Shown: positions 1 through 5,275, numbered from the stretch's first letter. The stretch is DNA of 5,520 nucleotides from Desulfobacteraceae bacterium (GCA_030642865.1 DAOWMW010000107.1:1-5520), one strand, 5' to 3'. Made by a program: numbers and translations. The notes: a model not told the origin generated them from the letters alone.

Positions 1-33
1 ATATCCTCCCTCTGGCCTTTCCAAAAGCATTAT

Positions 34-199
34 CTTAGGGTTCGGTCAAAAATAAATTGGCAATTTTAAGTGTTGAGGCGCCTGCCTGACAAGGCGTGAA
101 AGCGTAGGAATATCAAGATATTTATACGTTTTCGTAACGCAGTCAGGCAGGATGGATCGACGCTTAAAATGTTAAGTTATTTTTGAGCGAGCCCTTAAG
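34..199. repeat. Long imperfect palindrome (MITE-like or REP-like element)
   Basis: The left arm (34-90) and right arm (142-199) are imperfect reverse complements over nearly their full length. The outer ends pair as CTTAGGG with CCCTTAAG, followed by TCAAAAATAA with TTATTTTTGA, then ATTTTAAG with CTTAAAAT, and the inner ends pair perfectly as CCTGCCTGAC with GTCAGGCAGG. The interior continues the symmetry (GCGTGAAAGCGTA against TACGTTTTCGTAACGC) down to an apex ATATC-AA-GATAT at 110-121. The centre of the apex coincides with the centre of the whole element, so this is a single ~166-bp hairpin-capable unit. It encodes no protein. Such units in bacteria are typically non-autonomous transposon derivatives or dispersed palindromic repeats; which one cannot be decided here, and no clear target-site duplication is visible. 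It ends only 38 bases before the activator gene start, so it probably overlaps that gene's promoter region. Confidence 0.8.
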
Positions 200-237
200 C
201 TCTATGGTCAACGGATTTTTACGTTTTAATAAATAAT

Positions 238-1665
238 ATGAATTTTCCCCATCCCTGCATCAAGAATCTTGTTACAGACTCCCTTGATTTCATACACCTT
301 ATTGATGAAATACCACTTGGAGTATTAATTCTGGATCTTGACTGCAGAATAGTTTTTTTAAACAGGGCGTTTGAAGCCCTGTCAGGGTTCTCGATTTCCC
401 GTGCCCACGGAGTTCATTGCCGCAATATTCTCAGAAGTGTTGCATGCATCACTGATTGTCCTGTTTTGAAAATGGGTCACGATGACAGGACAATATCCTG
501 TGAAAGTGATATGATTAATCTGGATCGACAGCGCTTTTTCATCAGAATAACAACCGCGCCTCTCTTTGATGTCAACGGAAAAAGAGCCGGGTTTATTGAA
601 ACTGTTGAAGATATAAGAAATTCAAAAAAATTTGATATAAAAAAAAATATTGCATACAGTTTTGCGAACATTATCGGCAGAAGCAGTCAAATGGAAAAAA
701 TATTTCAGACTCTCCCCGTAGTTGCCCAAAGTGATGTATCGGTTTTAATTACAGGGGAAACAGGAACAGGAAAAGACCTTGTTGCCGAAGCAATTCACCA
801 GACATCCGGACGGGCTTCCGCCCCCTTTGTTAAAATAAACTGCGGCGCACTTCCGGAAACCCTTCTTGAATCTGAAATATTCGGGCACAAGAAAGGGGCT
901 TTCACAGGAGCGGTTGAAAATAAGCCGGGCAGGTTTAAACTTGCTCATAATGGAACAATCTTTTTAACAGAAATTGGGGACCTCCCCCTTTCTCTTCAGG
1001 TAAAGCTTTTAACATTTCTTGATGACAAAATCATTTATCCATTGGGGGGCACAAAAGGGTTTAATGCAAATGTAAGAATGGTTGCAGCAACCAATAGAAA
1101 TCTTGAATCAATGGTAAAGAAAGGGAGTTTTCGGCGAGACCTTTTTTTCAGGCTGAATGTTGCAAGGATACATCTCCCACCTTTAAGAAAAAGAGAAGGA
1201 GATACAAGGCTGCTTCTTGATTATTTTCTTGATAACTATGCCAAGCAGCTTGAAAAAAAAATAACAGGTTTTTCCATGGAAGCCTTAAATATTCTTCTTG
1301 GGTATACTTATGAAGGAAATATCAGGGAACTGAAAAATATAGTTGAATATGCTGTTAATATTACAACGGGTCAATTGATTGAGTCTGATCATCTTCCATC
1401 ATATCTGTTTGAACAATCCCCTGTTTTAACTCAGCATCATATTGAGTCTTTTTTGTCTGATAATGAAAAGAATATAATACAAATAGATACGTCCATGGAT
1501 AGTTCAAATTTAAAGACGTCAAAAACATGGGCCTCTGCTGAAAGAGAAATGATAATGGACGCACTTATCAGGGCAAAAGGCAAAAAAAATATAGCGGCAC
1601 AGATTCTTGGATGGGGTAGAAGTACATTATGGCGAAGGATGAAGCAATATAAAATTGATGAATAA
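238..1665 (+). CDS. PAS domain sigma-54-dependent transcriptional activator (bacterial enhancer-binding protein)
   Basis: A 475-residue cytoplasmic activator that would use ATP hydrolysis to remodel sigma-54 RNA polymerase at -24/-12 promoters. Domains in order: PAS sensor (about 19-127); AAA+ domain (about 143-372) with Walker A GETGTGKD (173-180), the sigma-54-contacting loop GAFTGA (220-225), arginine-finger motif FRRDLFFRLN (298-307) and NIREL sensor II (361-365); and a C-terminal Fis-type HTH (about 433-472). There is no receiver domain, so it is probably controlled by PAS ligand or redox state or by a partner. Two oddities: the Walker B segment reads IFLTEIGDLP (241-250), with Thr244 where Asp is usual, and the PAS domain has C61, C70 and C74 plus C36 and C88, a possible metal or thiol site. 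ATG 238 is the first start codon after an in-frame stop at 196-198; no good Shine-Dalgarno is seen. It stands apart from the downstream operon but in the same orientation. Family assignment is very secure; target genes are unknown. Confidence 0.95.
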   Translation: MNFPHPCIKNLVTDSLDFIHLIDEIPLGVLILDLDCRIVFLNRAFEALSGFSISRAHGVHCRNILRSVACITDCPVLKMGHDDRTISCESDMINLDRQRFFIRITTAPLFDVNGKRAGFIETVEDIRNSKKFDIKKNIAYSFANIIGRSSQMEKIFQTLPVVAQSDVSVLITGETGTGKDLVAEAIHQTSGRASAPFVKINCGALPETLLESEIFGHKKGAFTGAVENKPGRFKLAHNGTIFLTEIGDLPLSLQVKLLTFLDDKIIYPLGGTKGFNANVRMVAATNRNLESMVKKGSFRRDLFFRLNVARIHLPPLRKREGDTRLLLDYFLDNYAKQLEKKITGFSMEALNILLGYTYEGNIRELKNIVEYAVNITTGQLIESDHLPSYLFEQSPVLTQHHIESFLSDNEKNIIQIDTSMDSSNLKTSKTWASAEREMIMDALIRAKGKKNIAAQILGWGRSTLWRRMKQYKIDE

Positions 1666-1673
1666 CAGGGCTT

Positions 1674-1694
1674 AGGGCTCGCTCAAAAAGAGCC
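1674..1694. repeat. Partial inverted copy of the palindrome end, forming a small hairpin
   Basis: AGGGCTCGCTCAAAAA at 1674-1689 is the exact reverse complement of 180-195, the right end of the palindromic element upstream of the activator gene. It begins nine bases after the activator stop codon. Locally it can also fold: GGCTC (1676-1680) pairs with GAGCC (1690-1694). The hairpin has no following T run, so I do not call it a terminator. It is best read as a remnant or a shared end of the same repeat family. Confidence 0.7.
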
Positions 1695-1713
1695 TGGCAT
1701 AATTTCAACCTGT

Positions 1714-1736
1714 GCGGTTAGCGGTTAGCCGTTAGC
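1714..1736. repeat. Tandem heptamer repeat, three units
   Basis: GCGGTTA (1714-1720), GCGGTTA (1721-1727) and GCCGTTA (1728-1734) stand head to tail, followed by GC, the start of a fourth unit. One base differs in the third unit. A short tandem repeat of this kind is prone to copy-number slippage. No function is evident. Confidence 0.85.
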
Positions 1737-1750
1737 TTAAAAAGGAGTAG

Positions 1751-1772
1751 GGGCAACCCCCCGTGGTTGCCC
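1751..1772. repeat. GC-rich hairpin, GGGCAACC stem
   Basis: GGGCAACC (1751-1758) and GGTTGCCC (1765-1772) are perfect 8-base complements around a six-base loop, in an otherwise AT-rich region. The flanks look like a widespread class of dispersed intergenic repeat beginning with GTAGGGGCAACC; that resemblance is from memory. It could also act as a weak terminator on the - strand, where CTACTCC and then five T follow the stem, but there is no - strand gene to terminate. Confidence 0.75.
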
Positions 1773-1796
1773 TGTGAAAAGATGTAAAATCAGTAC

Positions 1797-1816
1797 AGGC
1801 AAGGCATGCCTTGTCT
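1797..1816. repeat. Short palindrome around CAAGGCATGCCTTG
   Basis: CAAGGCATGCCTTG (1800-1813) is a perfect 14-base palindrome, extended to 1797-1816 with one G-T mismatch (AGG on the left, TCT on the right). It lies 24 bases after the GGGCAACC hairpin and probably belongs to the same composite intergenic repeat. Its position about 200 bases before the operon's first start codon would allow an operator role, but nothing else supports that. Confidence 0.7.
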
Positions 1817-1998
1817 ATATTATACTCTACAAGGCGCCGCAATTGTGTTTTTTTGGGTACCCCTGGACTTCAGCCTGAATACCTTCATCCTGATTAGGTG
1901 AGCAGTTACTTTATTTTTTTTTGTAACGATGGGGTACATTTTGAAACAAAATTATTTTATTTTTAATTTTGTTAAATATCAGCGTCATAAATTTTTGC

Positions 1999-2007
1999 AA
2001 GGACAGG
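1999..2007 (+). promoter_or_regulatory. Weak ribosome binding site deciding the NifX-like start
   Basis: AAGGACAGG precedes ATG 2016, with its AGG eight bases from the start. The more upstream in-frame ATG at 1929 has only a T run before it and no Shine-Dalgarno. Together with the fact that the family's first strand (hydrophobic residues ending in IP) begins right after ATG 2016, this favours 2016. Confidence 0.5.
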
Positions 2008-2015
2008 TTCTGATT

Positions 2016-2369
2016 ATGAGGCATAAACTAATTATTCCCCTGTACATGGATGATGTGGCGCCACGTTTTGACCTTGTTACTGAAGTTATTATTATTATGG
2101 TTTCAAAGGATAACAGTGTGGAAAAAAAAGCAATGGTTTTGCCCCGTTCTGCTGAAAAGCTGTGTCATCTCATAATCCTGGAAAACATTAATACCCTCAT
2201 ATGCGGGGCAATTGAAGATGAATATTATCAATTTTTGACATGGAAAAAAATTATTATATTTGATGCGGTTTCAGGGGCCTGGCCAGTGGTGTTTGAAAAG
2301 TGGATGGACAAGTCCCTGAATTCTGGAAATATCCTCAGCGAGAGACAAATAGAAGGGAAAAATGTATAA
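2016..2369 (+). CDS. NifX/NifB-type dinitrogenase iron-molybdenum cofactor-binding family protein
   Basis: A 117-residue small cytoplasmic protein. The start RHKLIIPLYMDDVAPRFD (2-19) matches the N-terminal strand and loop of the NifX/NafY/NifB-C-terminal fold (compare the usual IAIP...VSPHFG). LICGAIEDEY (61-70) matches the conserved central ICGGI segment, and the rest (TWKKIIIFDAVSG, 75-87) fits the last strand. The length is normal for the family. Members bind iron-molybdenum cofactor or other Fe-S/Mo clusters, but many relatives occur outside nitrogen fixation with unknown roles. No nif gene is in the window, so a nitrogenase role is not supported. It heads the operon and overlaps the kinase gene by 8 bases, suggesting translational coupling and a sensory or regulatory role in the same pathway. 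An in-frame ATG at 1929 would add 29 residues (many aromatic and lysine) not expected for the family and lacks a ribosome binding site. Fold assignment is fairly secure; ligand is unknown. Confidence 0.8.
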   Translation: MRHKLIIPLYMDDVAPRFDLVTEVIIIMVSKDNSVEKKAMVLPRSAEKLCHLIILENINTLICGAIEDEYYQFLTWKKIIIFDAVSGAWPVVFEKWMDKSLNSGNILSERQIEGKNV

Positions 2370-4074
2370 AAATTTTATGAATCTCCTGGATAATACCAGG
2401 AAAGGGCCTTCCCATCATTATTTTGTGCTGAAAAGAAATATTATTTTAATCATGCTTTCTATTACAATAATTCCCCTTGCAACCATGATAGTAATCAGCC
2501 ATTTCCAATACAGGACTCATCTTAAAAGTCAGACGACCGCACCGCTGCTGTCAATGGCACACAAGGCAGCACATTCTTTTGAGCTTTTCATGGAACAAAG
2601 ATTGTCCACCATACGTTTTATCTCAACCGCCTATAGTTTTGAAGAACTATCCAAAGAGCAAAGGATTAGGGAAATACTGATTTTTTTAAAAAAAGAGTTC
2701 AGCGGTTTTGTGGATCTCGGTCTGATTAATTCTAAAGGAGATCTTATCTCCTATGCAGGTCCCTATTCTCTTTTGGGGAAAAACTACTCATCCCAAACAT
2801 TTTTTCAGGAGACGCAGATAAAAAATAAATATATCAGCAATGTATTTTTGGGATACAGGAAATTTCCACATATTGTTATGGCTGTGCAACGATTTACAGA
2901 TGATGGCCAAACATGGATATTAAGGGCCACCCTGGACACAGAGTTTTTTGACGTTCTCATCAGCAGCATGGGTTTTGATACACAAAGCGACGTATTTCTC
3001 ATAAACGGTGATGGAATTTTTCAGACAGATTCGTTACGCTACGGAAGAACTCTTGAAAAGTGCCCTTTAAAAATACCCCATGATAAATTCAAATCTAATA
3101 TTATCGAAAGCGTTTACGAAAATAATCGAGATATTATTATTGCCAGCGCAGGAGTTTCCGTTGCAGATTATATTCTTGTAATAGTGCAGCCGCAATCGGT
3201 GGCTCTGCAATCATGGCATGCCCTCAAGACTGAGCTGCTTTTTGTCTTTGCAGTAAGTCTGGTTATTATTGTTTTTGCCATTTTGTGGATGACCAAGATG
3301 CTTGTGAAAAGAGTCAGAGAGTCTGATAGAAAAAGAAAGAATGCCCTTATTGAACTTCAACACACGCAGAAGCTTTCCTCCATAGGACGCCTGGCTGCAG
3401 GAATTGCCCACGAAATAAACAATCCCCTTGCCATAATTAATGAAAAAGCAGGGCTGATGAAGGATCTTGTTGAACTGTCGACCGATCTCAGTAATAAACA
3501 AAAGTTCGAAAAACTTACTGAGTCGATTGTTAAATCCGTGGGAAGATGCAAAAAAATAACCCATCGCCTCCTCGGTTTTTCTAAACGGATTGACATAAAA
3601 ATAGAAACCATCAATATTAACGAAATAATTCATGAAGTCCTTGGATTCCTTGAGCGGGATGCAATTTACAGGAGAATTGATCTCAGGCTCCACCTCCTCG
3701 ATTCTCTGGAATCCATTTTATCAGACTATGGACTGATTCAGCAGGCATTACTCAATCTTTTGACAAATGCTTTTGCAGCAGTAGAAGATGGAGGAATTAT
3801 TACCATAGTTTCAGAAAATAATGAGGATGCCGGCGTATTAATCAGGATTAGTGATAACGGGTGTGGTATTCCTGAAAATATTATTAAAAGTATTTTTGAT
3901 CCTTTTTTTTCAACAAAAAAGGAAAGGGGGACCGGCCTTGGGCTTTCAATAACCTATGGGATAGTAAGAAAGCTTGGAGGTCAGATCATAGTGGAGAGCG
4001 TTGAAGGAGAGGGGACTGTCTTTACGGTAACGCTTCCGGCAAAATCTGACTCAAATATGGAGGTGAATGCATGA
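2362..4074 (+). CDS. Membrane sensor histidine kinase with dCache-type periplasmic sensor
   Basis: A 570-residue inner-membrane kinase. TM1 is at about 26-48 and TM2 at about 291-313, enclosing a ~240-residue periplasmic domain whose pattern (GLINSKGDLISYAGPY at 120-135, then YSSQTFF and the downstream strands) is that of a double-Cache sensor, which usually binds small organic ligands. No clear HAMP is seen; a short charged helix leads straight to the DHp. The phosphoacceptor is H350 in AHEINNPL. The CA domain is complete: N-box NLLTNA (465-470), G1 DNGCG (498-502), F-box FDPFFSTK (512-519) and G2 GTGLGLSI (523-530). It should autophosphorylate H350 and pass phosphate to the receiver encoded next. 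AGAAGGGA (2351-2358) precedes ATG 2362 at a rather short spacing. The gene overlaps the NifX-like gene by 8 bases and the response regulator by 4 (ATGA). Kinase identity is certain; ligand is unknown. Confidence 0.96.
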   Translation: MYKNFMNLLDNTRKGPSHHYFVLKRNIILIMLSITIIPLATMIVISHFQYRTHLKSQTTAPLLSMAHKAAHSFELFMEQRLSTIRFISTAYSFEELSKEQRIREILIFLKKEFSGFVDLGLINSKGDLISYAGPYSLLGKNYSSQTFFQETQIKNKYISNVFLGYRKFPHIVMAVQRFTDDGQTWILRATLDTEFFDVLISSMGFDTQSDVFLINGDGIFQTDSLRYGRTLEKCPLKIPHDKFKSNIIESVYENNRDIIIASAGVSVADYILVIVQPQSVALQSWHALKTELLFVFAVSLVIIVFAILWMTKMLVKRVRESDRKRKNALIELQHTQKLSSIGRLAAGIAHEINNPLAIINEKAGLMKDLVELSTDLSNKQKFEKLTESIVKSVGRCKKITHRLLGFSKRIDIKIETININEIIHEVLGFLERDAIYRRIDLRLHLLDSLESILSDYGLIQQALLNLLTNAFAAVEDGGIITIVSENNEDAGVLIRISDNGCGIPENIIKSIFDPFFSTKKERGTGLGLSITYGIVRKLGGQIIVESVEGEGTVFTVTLPAKSDSNMEVNA

Positions 4075-4442
4075 AGAATAAAAACATTAAAGTTTTGCTC
4101 ATCGACGATGAAGCAGAATTTGTCTCCACCCTTGCCGAAAGGCTCGAGTTGCGAGGCTATTTAGCTAAAACAGCAGAAGATGGTGAATCCGGAATCAGCA
4201 TGATTGAAAAAGAAGTTTTTGATATTGTTGTTCTTGATCTCATGATGCCGGGATTGAGCGGGCTTGAAACGCTCAGACAGATAAAAATAATTAACAGCAA
4301 AATCCCTGTGATTTTGCTGACAGGTCATGGCTCGACAAAGGAGGGGATGGCGGGGATGCGTCTTGGGGCATTTGACTATTTGATGAAACCCCTTGACATC
4401 AGCGAATTGATCAATAAAATTTCTCTTGCGTTAAATTTATAG
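4071..4442 (+). CDS. Single-domain response regulator (CheY-like receiver)
   Basis: A 123-residue stand-alone receiver domain with no output domain. All functional residues are present: acidic pair D12-D13, phosphoacceptor D56 in VVLDLMMPGLSG (53-64), T84 in ILLTGHG (81-87) and K106 in LMKP (104-107). The alpha4-beta5 face has FDYLMKP. A strong Shine-Dalgarno GGAGGTG (4059-4065) lies five bases before ATG 4071, inside the end of the kinase gene; the two genes overlap by ATGA, so expression is coupled and they are a cognate pair. Without an effector domain it must signal by binding another protein or by relaying phosphate, and the next gene, with a histidine in a DHp-like H-box, is the obvious partner. 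Assignment as a receiver is certain; its output is inferred. Confidence 0.96.
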   Translation: MKNKNIKVLLIDDEAEFVSTLAERLELRGYLAKTAEDGESGISMIEKEVFDIVVLDLMMPGLSGLETLRQIKIINSKIPVILLTGHGSTKEGMAGMRLGAFDYLMKPLDISELINKISLALNL

Positions 4443-4451
4443 TGAATTTAT

Positions 4452-4455
4452 GGAG
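4452..4455 (+). promoter_or_regulatory. Ribosome binding site choosing ATG 4463 for the DHp-like gene
   Basis: GGAG sits seven bases before ATG 4463. The alternative GTG at 4442, overlapping the response regulator stop codon, has only AT-rich sequence upstream and no Shine-Dalgarno. The seven extra residues that GTG would add match nothing in the kinase family, so ATG 4463 is preferred, although the overlapping GTG cannot be excluded. Confidence 0.6.
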
Positions 4456-4462
4456 TCAGCCA

Positions 4463-5107
4463 ATGGAAAACAGCAATGATAAGGCAGTGTTTTTTGGTGA
4501 AATAACTGCATCCGTAACCCATGAACTGCAGAACGTTCTGGCAATTATCAAGGAAAATTCAGGTCTCATGGAAGACATTCTTTTAATGAGTCAGAACAGC
4601 GAATCCGATCTTTGTGAAAGATTGCAAAAAAGTCTTGGCAGTATTAAAAAACAGATTTCCCGGGGTGTAAATCTCACATCAAGGCTTAATCGATTTTCCC
4701 ATACTGCTGATCATGCTGAGGCGCAAATCAACATAAATGAGACTTTAAAAAGATTAATTTTTTTGACCGGAAGAATCACAAAGTTAAAAGGGGTTGAAGT
4801 CACATTTAAAGAATCTGAAAAGAGGCCTTCTCTCCTGACTGATCCAGTTTTTTTTCAGGTTGCTGCATATCTCTGCATTAAATCTTTTGTAAGTATTTTG
4901 AAACCAAAGACAAAAATATCGGTTGTAGTGGCAGATTCGACCATTGAATTCAGGTGCGACAGTACAGATCTGCAAGAAAATGTTCCTGTTGAGAAGAGTA
5001 TCAGTCCAGCCAAATGGGCTGAAATAAAGAAAACCTGTGGGCAAATTAATATAAGAGCTGAAGAAACAACTGATGCCCCTGGTATTCTCCTCACCTTTAA
5101 AAAATAG
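4463..5107 (+). CDS. DHp-domain protein with degenerate ATPase half (putative histidine phosphotransferase or phosphatase)
   Basis: A 214-residue soluble protein. The N-terminal part is a histidine-kinase-like dimerisation helix pair: H-box VTHELQNVLAII (18-29) with candidate phosphoacceptor H20, and a second helix at about 54-80 ending LTSRLNRFSH. It closely resembles the DHp of the kinase two genes upstream: over the 29 positions from G12 to L40, 14 are identical to kinase residues 342-370, and both continue to an ININE segment at similar distance (89-93 here, 417-421 there). The C-terminal half (about 94-214) has the length of a small CA domain, but no N-box asparagine motif, no DxGxG, no F-box and no GxGxG can be found, so ATP binding is unlikely. 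Known proteins of this design (Spo0B, ChpT) move phosphate between receivers. It is the last gene of the operon, 20 bases after the response regulator. Alternatives are a receiver phosphatase or an inert decoy dimer partner. The domain call is good; the function is inferred. Confidence 0.8.
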   Translation: MENSNDKAVFFGEITASVTHELQNVLAIIKENSGLMEDILLMSQNSESDLCERLQKSLGSIKKQISRGVNLTSRLNRFSHTADHAEAQININETLKRLIFLTGRITKLKGVEVTFKESEKRPSLLTDPVFFQVAAYLCIKSFVSILKPKTKISVVVADSTIEFRCDSTDLQENVPVEKSISPAKWAEIKKTCGQINIRAEETTDAPGILLTFKK

Positions 5108-5147
5108 AAGTAGTATATTTGTTAGCATTTTTGTTGTGTCTCAAAAC

Positions 5148-5204
5148 GTTTCATAATGGTTCAAATGCCTTATTTCAATTTGTTCCAATTTGTTTCTATT
5201 GGAA
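5148..5204 (+). promoter_or_regulatory. Iterated ~10-bp repeats with a dyad: likely enhancer (upstream activating sequence)
   Basis: Five imperfect copies of a unit close to GTTTCAATTTG occur in direct orientation: 5148-5158 (GTTTCATAATG), 5158-5167 (GGTTCAAATG), 5172-5182 (ATTTCAATTTG), 5182-5192 (GTTCCAATTTG) and 5192-5202 (GTTTCTATTGG). Starts are 10, 14, 10 and 10 bases apart, so most lie on the same helical face. The last part also forms a perfect dyad, TTCCAAT (5183-5189) and ATTGGAA (5198-5204), centred about 92 bases before the predicted sigma-54 transcription start, which is a normal distance for an enhancer-binding protein. The region is AT-rich, so some of the repetition may be compositional. 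The PAS activator at 238-1665 is the only enhancer-binding protein in the window and a candidate to bind here. Confidence 0.5.
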
Positions 5205-5259
5205 TTGCCGAAAATTCTTTATATTTGTATTATGCTGGATTTATTACTATTTCAACACA

Positions 5260-5275
5260 TGGCACAGTCTTTGCG
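5260..5275 (+). promoter_or_regulatory. Sigma-54 (RpoN) -24/-12 promoter
   Basis: TGGCAC (5260-5265), a five-base spacer, and TTGCG (5271-5275) match the sigma-54 consensus TGGCAC-N5-TTGCW at every position except the last. The GG and GC doublets (5261-5262 and 5273-5274) have the required ten bases between them. Transcription would start near 5286 and run off the right of the window. It lies outside any gene, 150 bases after the operon, with an enhancer-like repeat array at the right distance upstream. No open reading frame follows within the 234 bases available, so the product is a long-leader mRNA whose gene lies beyond the window, or an untranslated RNA. Confidence 0.8.

Larger units (their letters stand above)
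1666..2015. other. Intergenic repeat-rich region between activator and operon
   Basis: No credible gene lies here. The first half is a patchwork of small repeats and hairpins (listed separately): a partial palindrome-end copy, tandem heptamers, a GGGCAACC hairpin and a palindrome around CAAGGCATGCCTTG. The second half (about 1905-1990) is very AT-rich and is the likely promoter area of the four-gene operon. A weak sigma-70-like candidate is TTGAAA at 1941-1946 with TTAATT at 1964-1969, spaced 17; I would not rely on it. No sigma-54 consensus is seen in this stretch. No convincing rho-independent terminator follows the activator gene, since none of the hairpins has a good downstream T run on the + strand. 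Confidence 0.6.

Noticed and set aside
1676..1694. Rho-independent terminator after the activator gene
   Set aside because: The five-pair stem is short, has competing pairings, and is not followed by a T run; the sequence is better explained as a repeat end.
1692..1710. TGGCAT-like sequence as a sigma-54 promoter for the operon
   Set aside because: TGGCAT at 1695-1700 is not followed by TTGC at the required spacing.
1855..1862. GGGTACCC palindrome as an operator
   Set aside because: An eight-base palindrome is expected by chance and nothing else supports a role.
1929..2015. N-terminal extension of the NifX-like protein from ATG 1929
   Set aside because: No ribosome binding site, AT-rich DNA encoding an Asn/Phe/Lys-rich stretch with no family match, and the conserved N-terminal strand begins at ATG 2016.
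3211..3693. 160-codon open frame on the - strand inside the kinase gene
   Set aside because: It is antisense to the well-supported kinase DHp region; its translation has no recognisable domain and no promoter or ribosome binding site context.
4442..4462. GTG start for the DHp-like gene overlapping the response regulator stop
   Set aside because: Overlapping starts are common in this operon, but there is no Shine-Dalgarno before it, while GGAG lies seven bases before ATG 4463.
4784..5128. 114-codon open frame on the - strand across the DHp-like gene
   Set aside because: Shadow of the + strand gene, which has clear homology to the kinase DHp; the antisense product is low-complexity, rich in Phe and Cys.
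5148..5204. CRISPR array
   Set aside because: Units are only about 10 bases, degenerate and abutting, with no spacers; better read as protein-binding sites.
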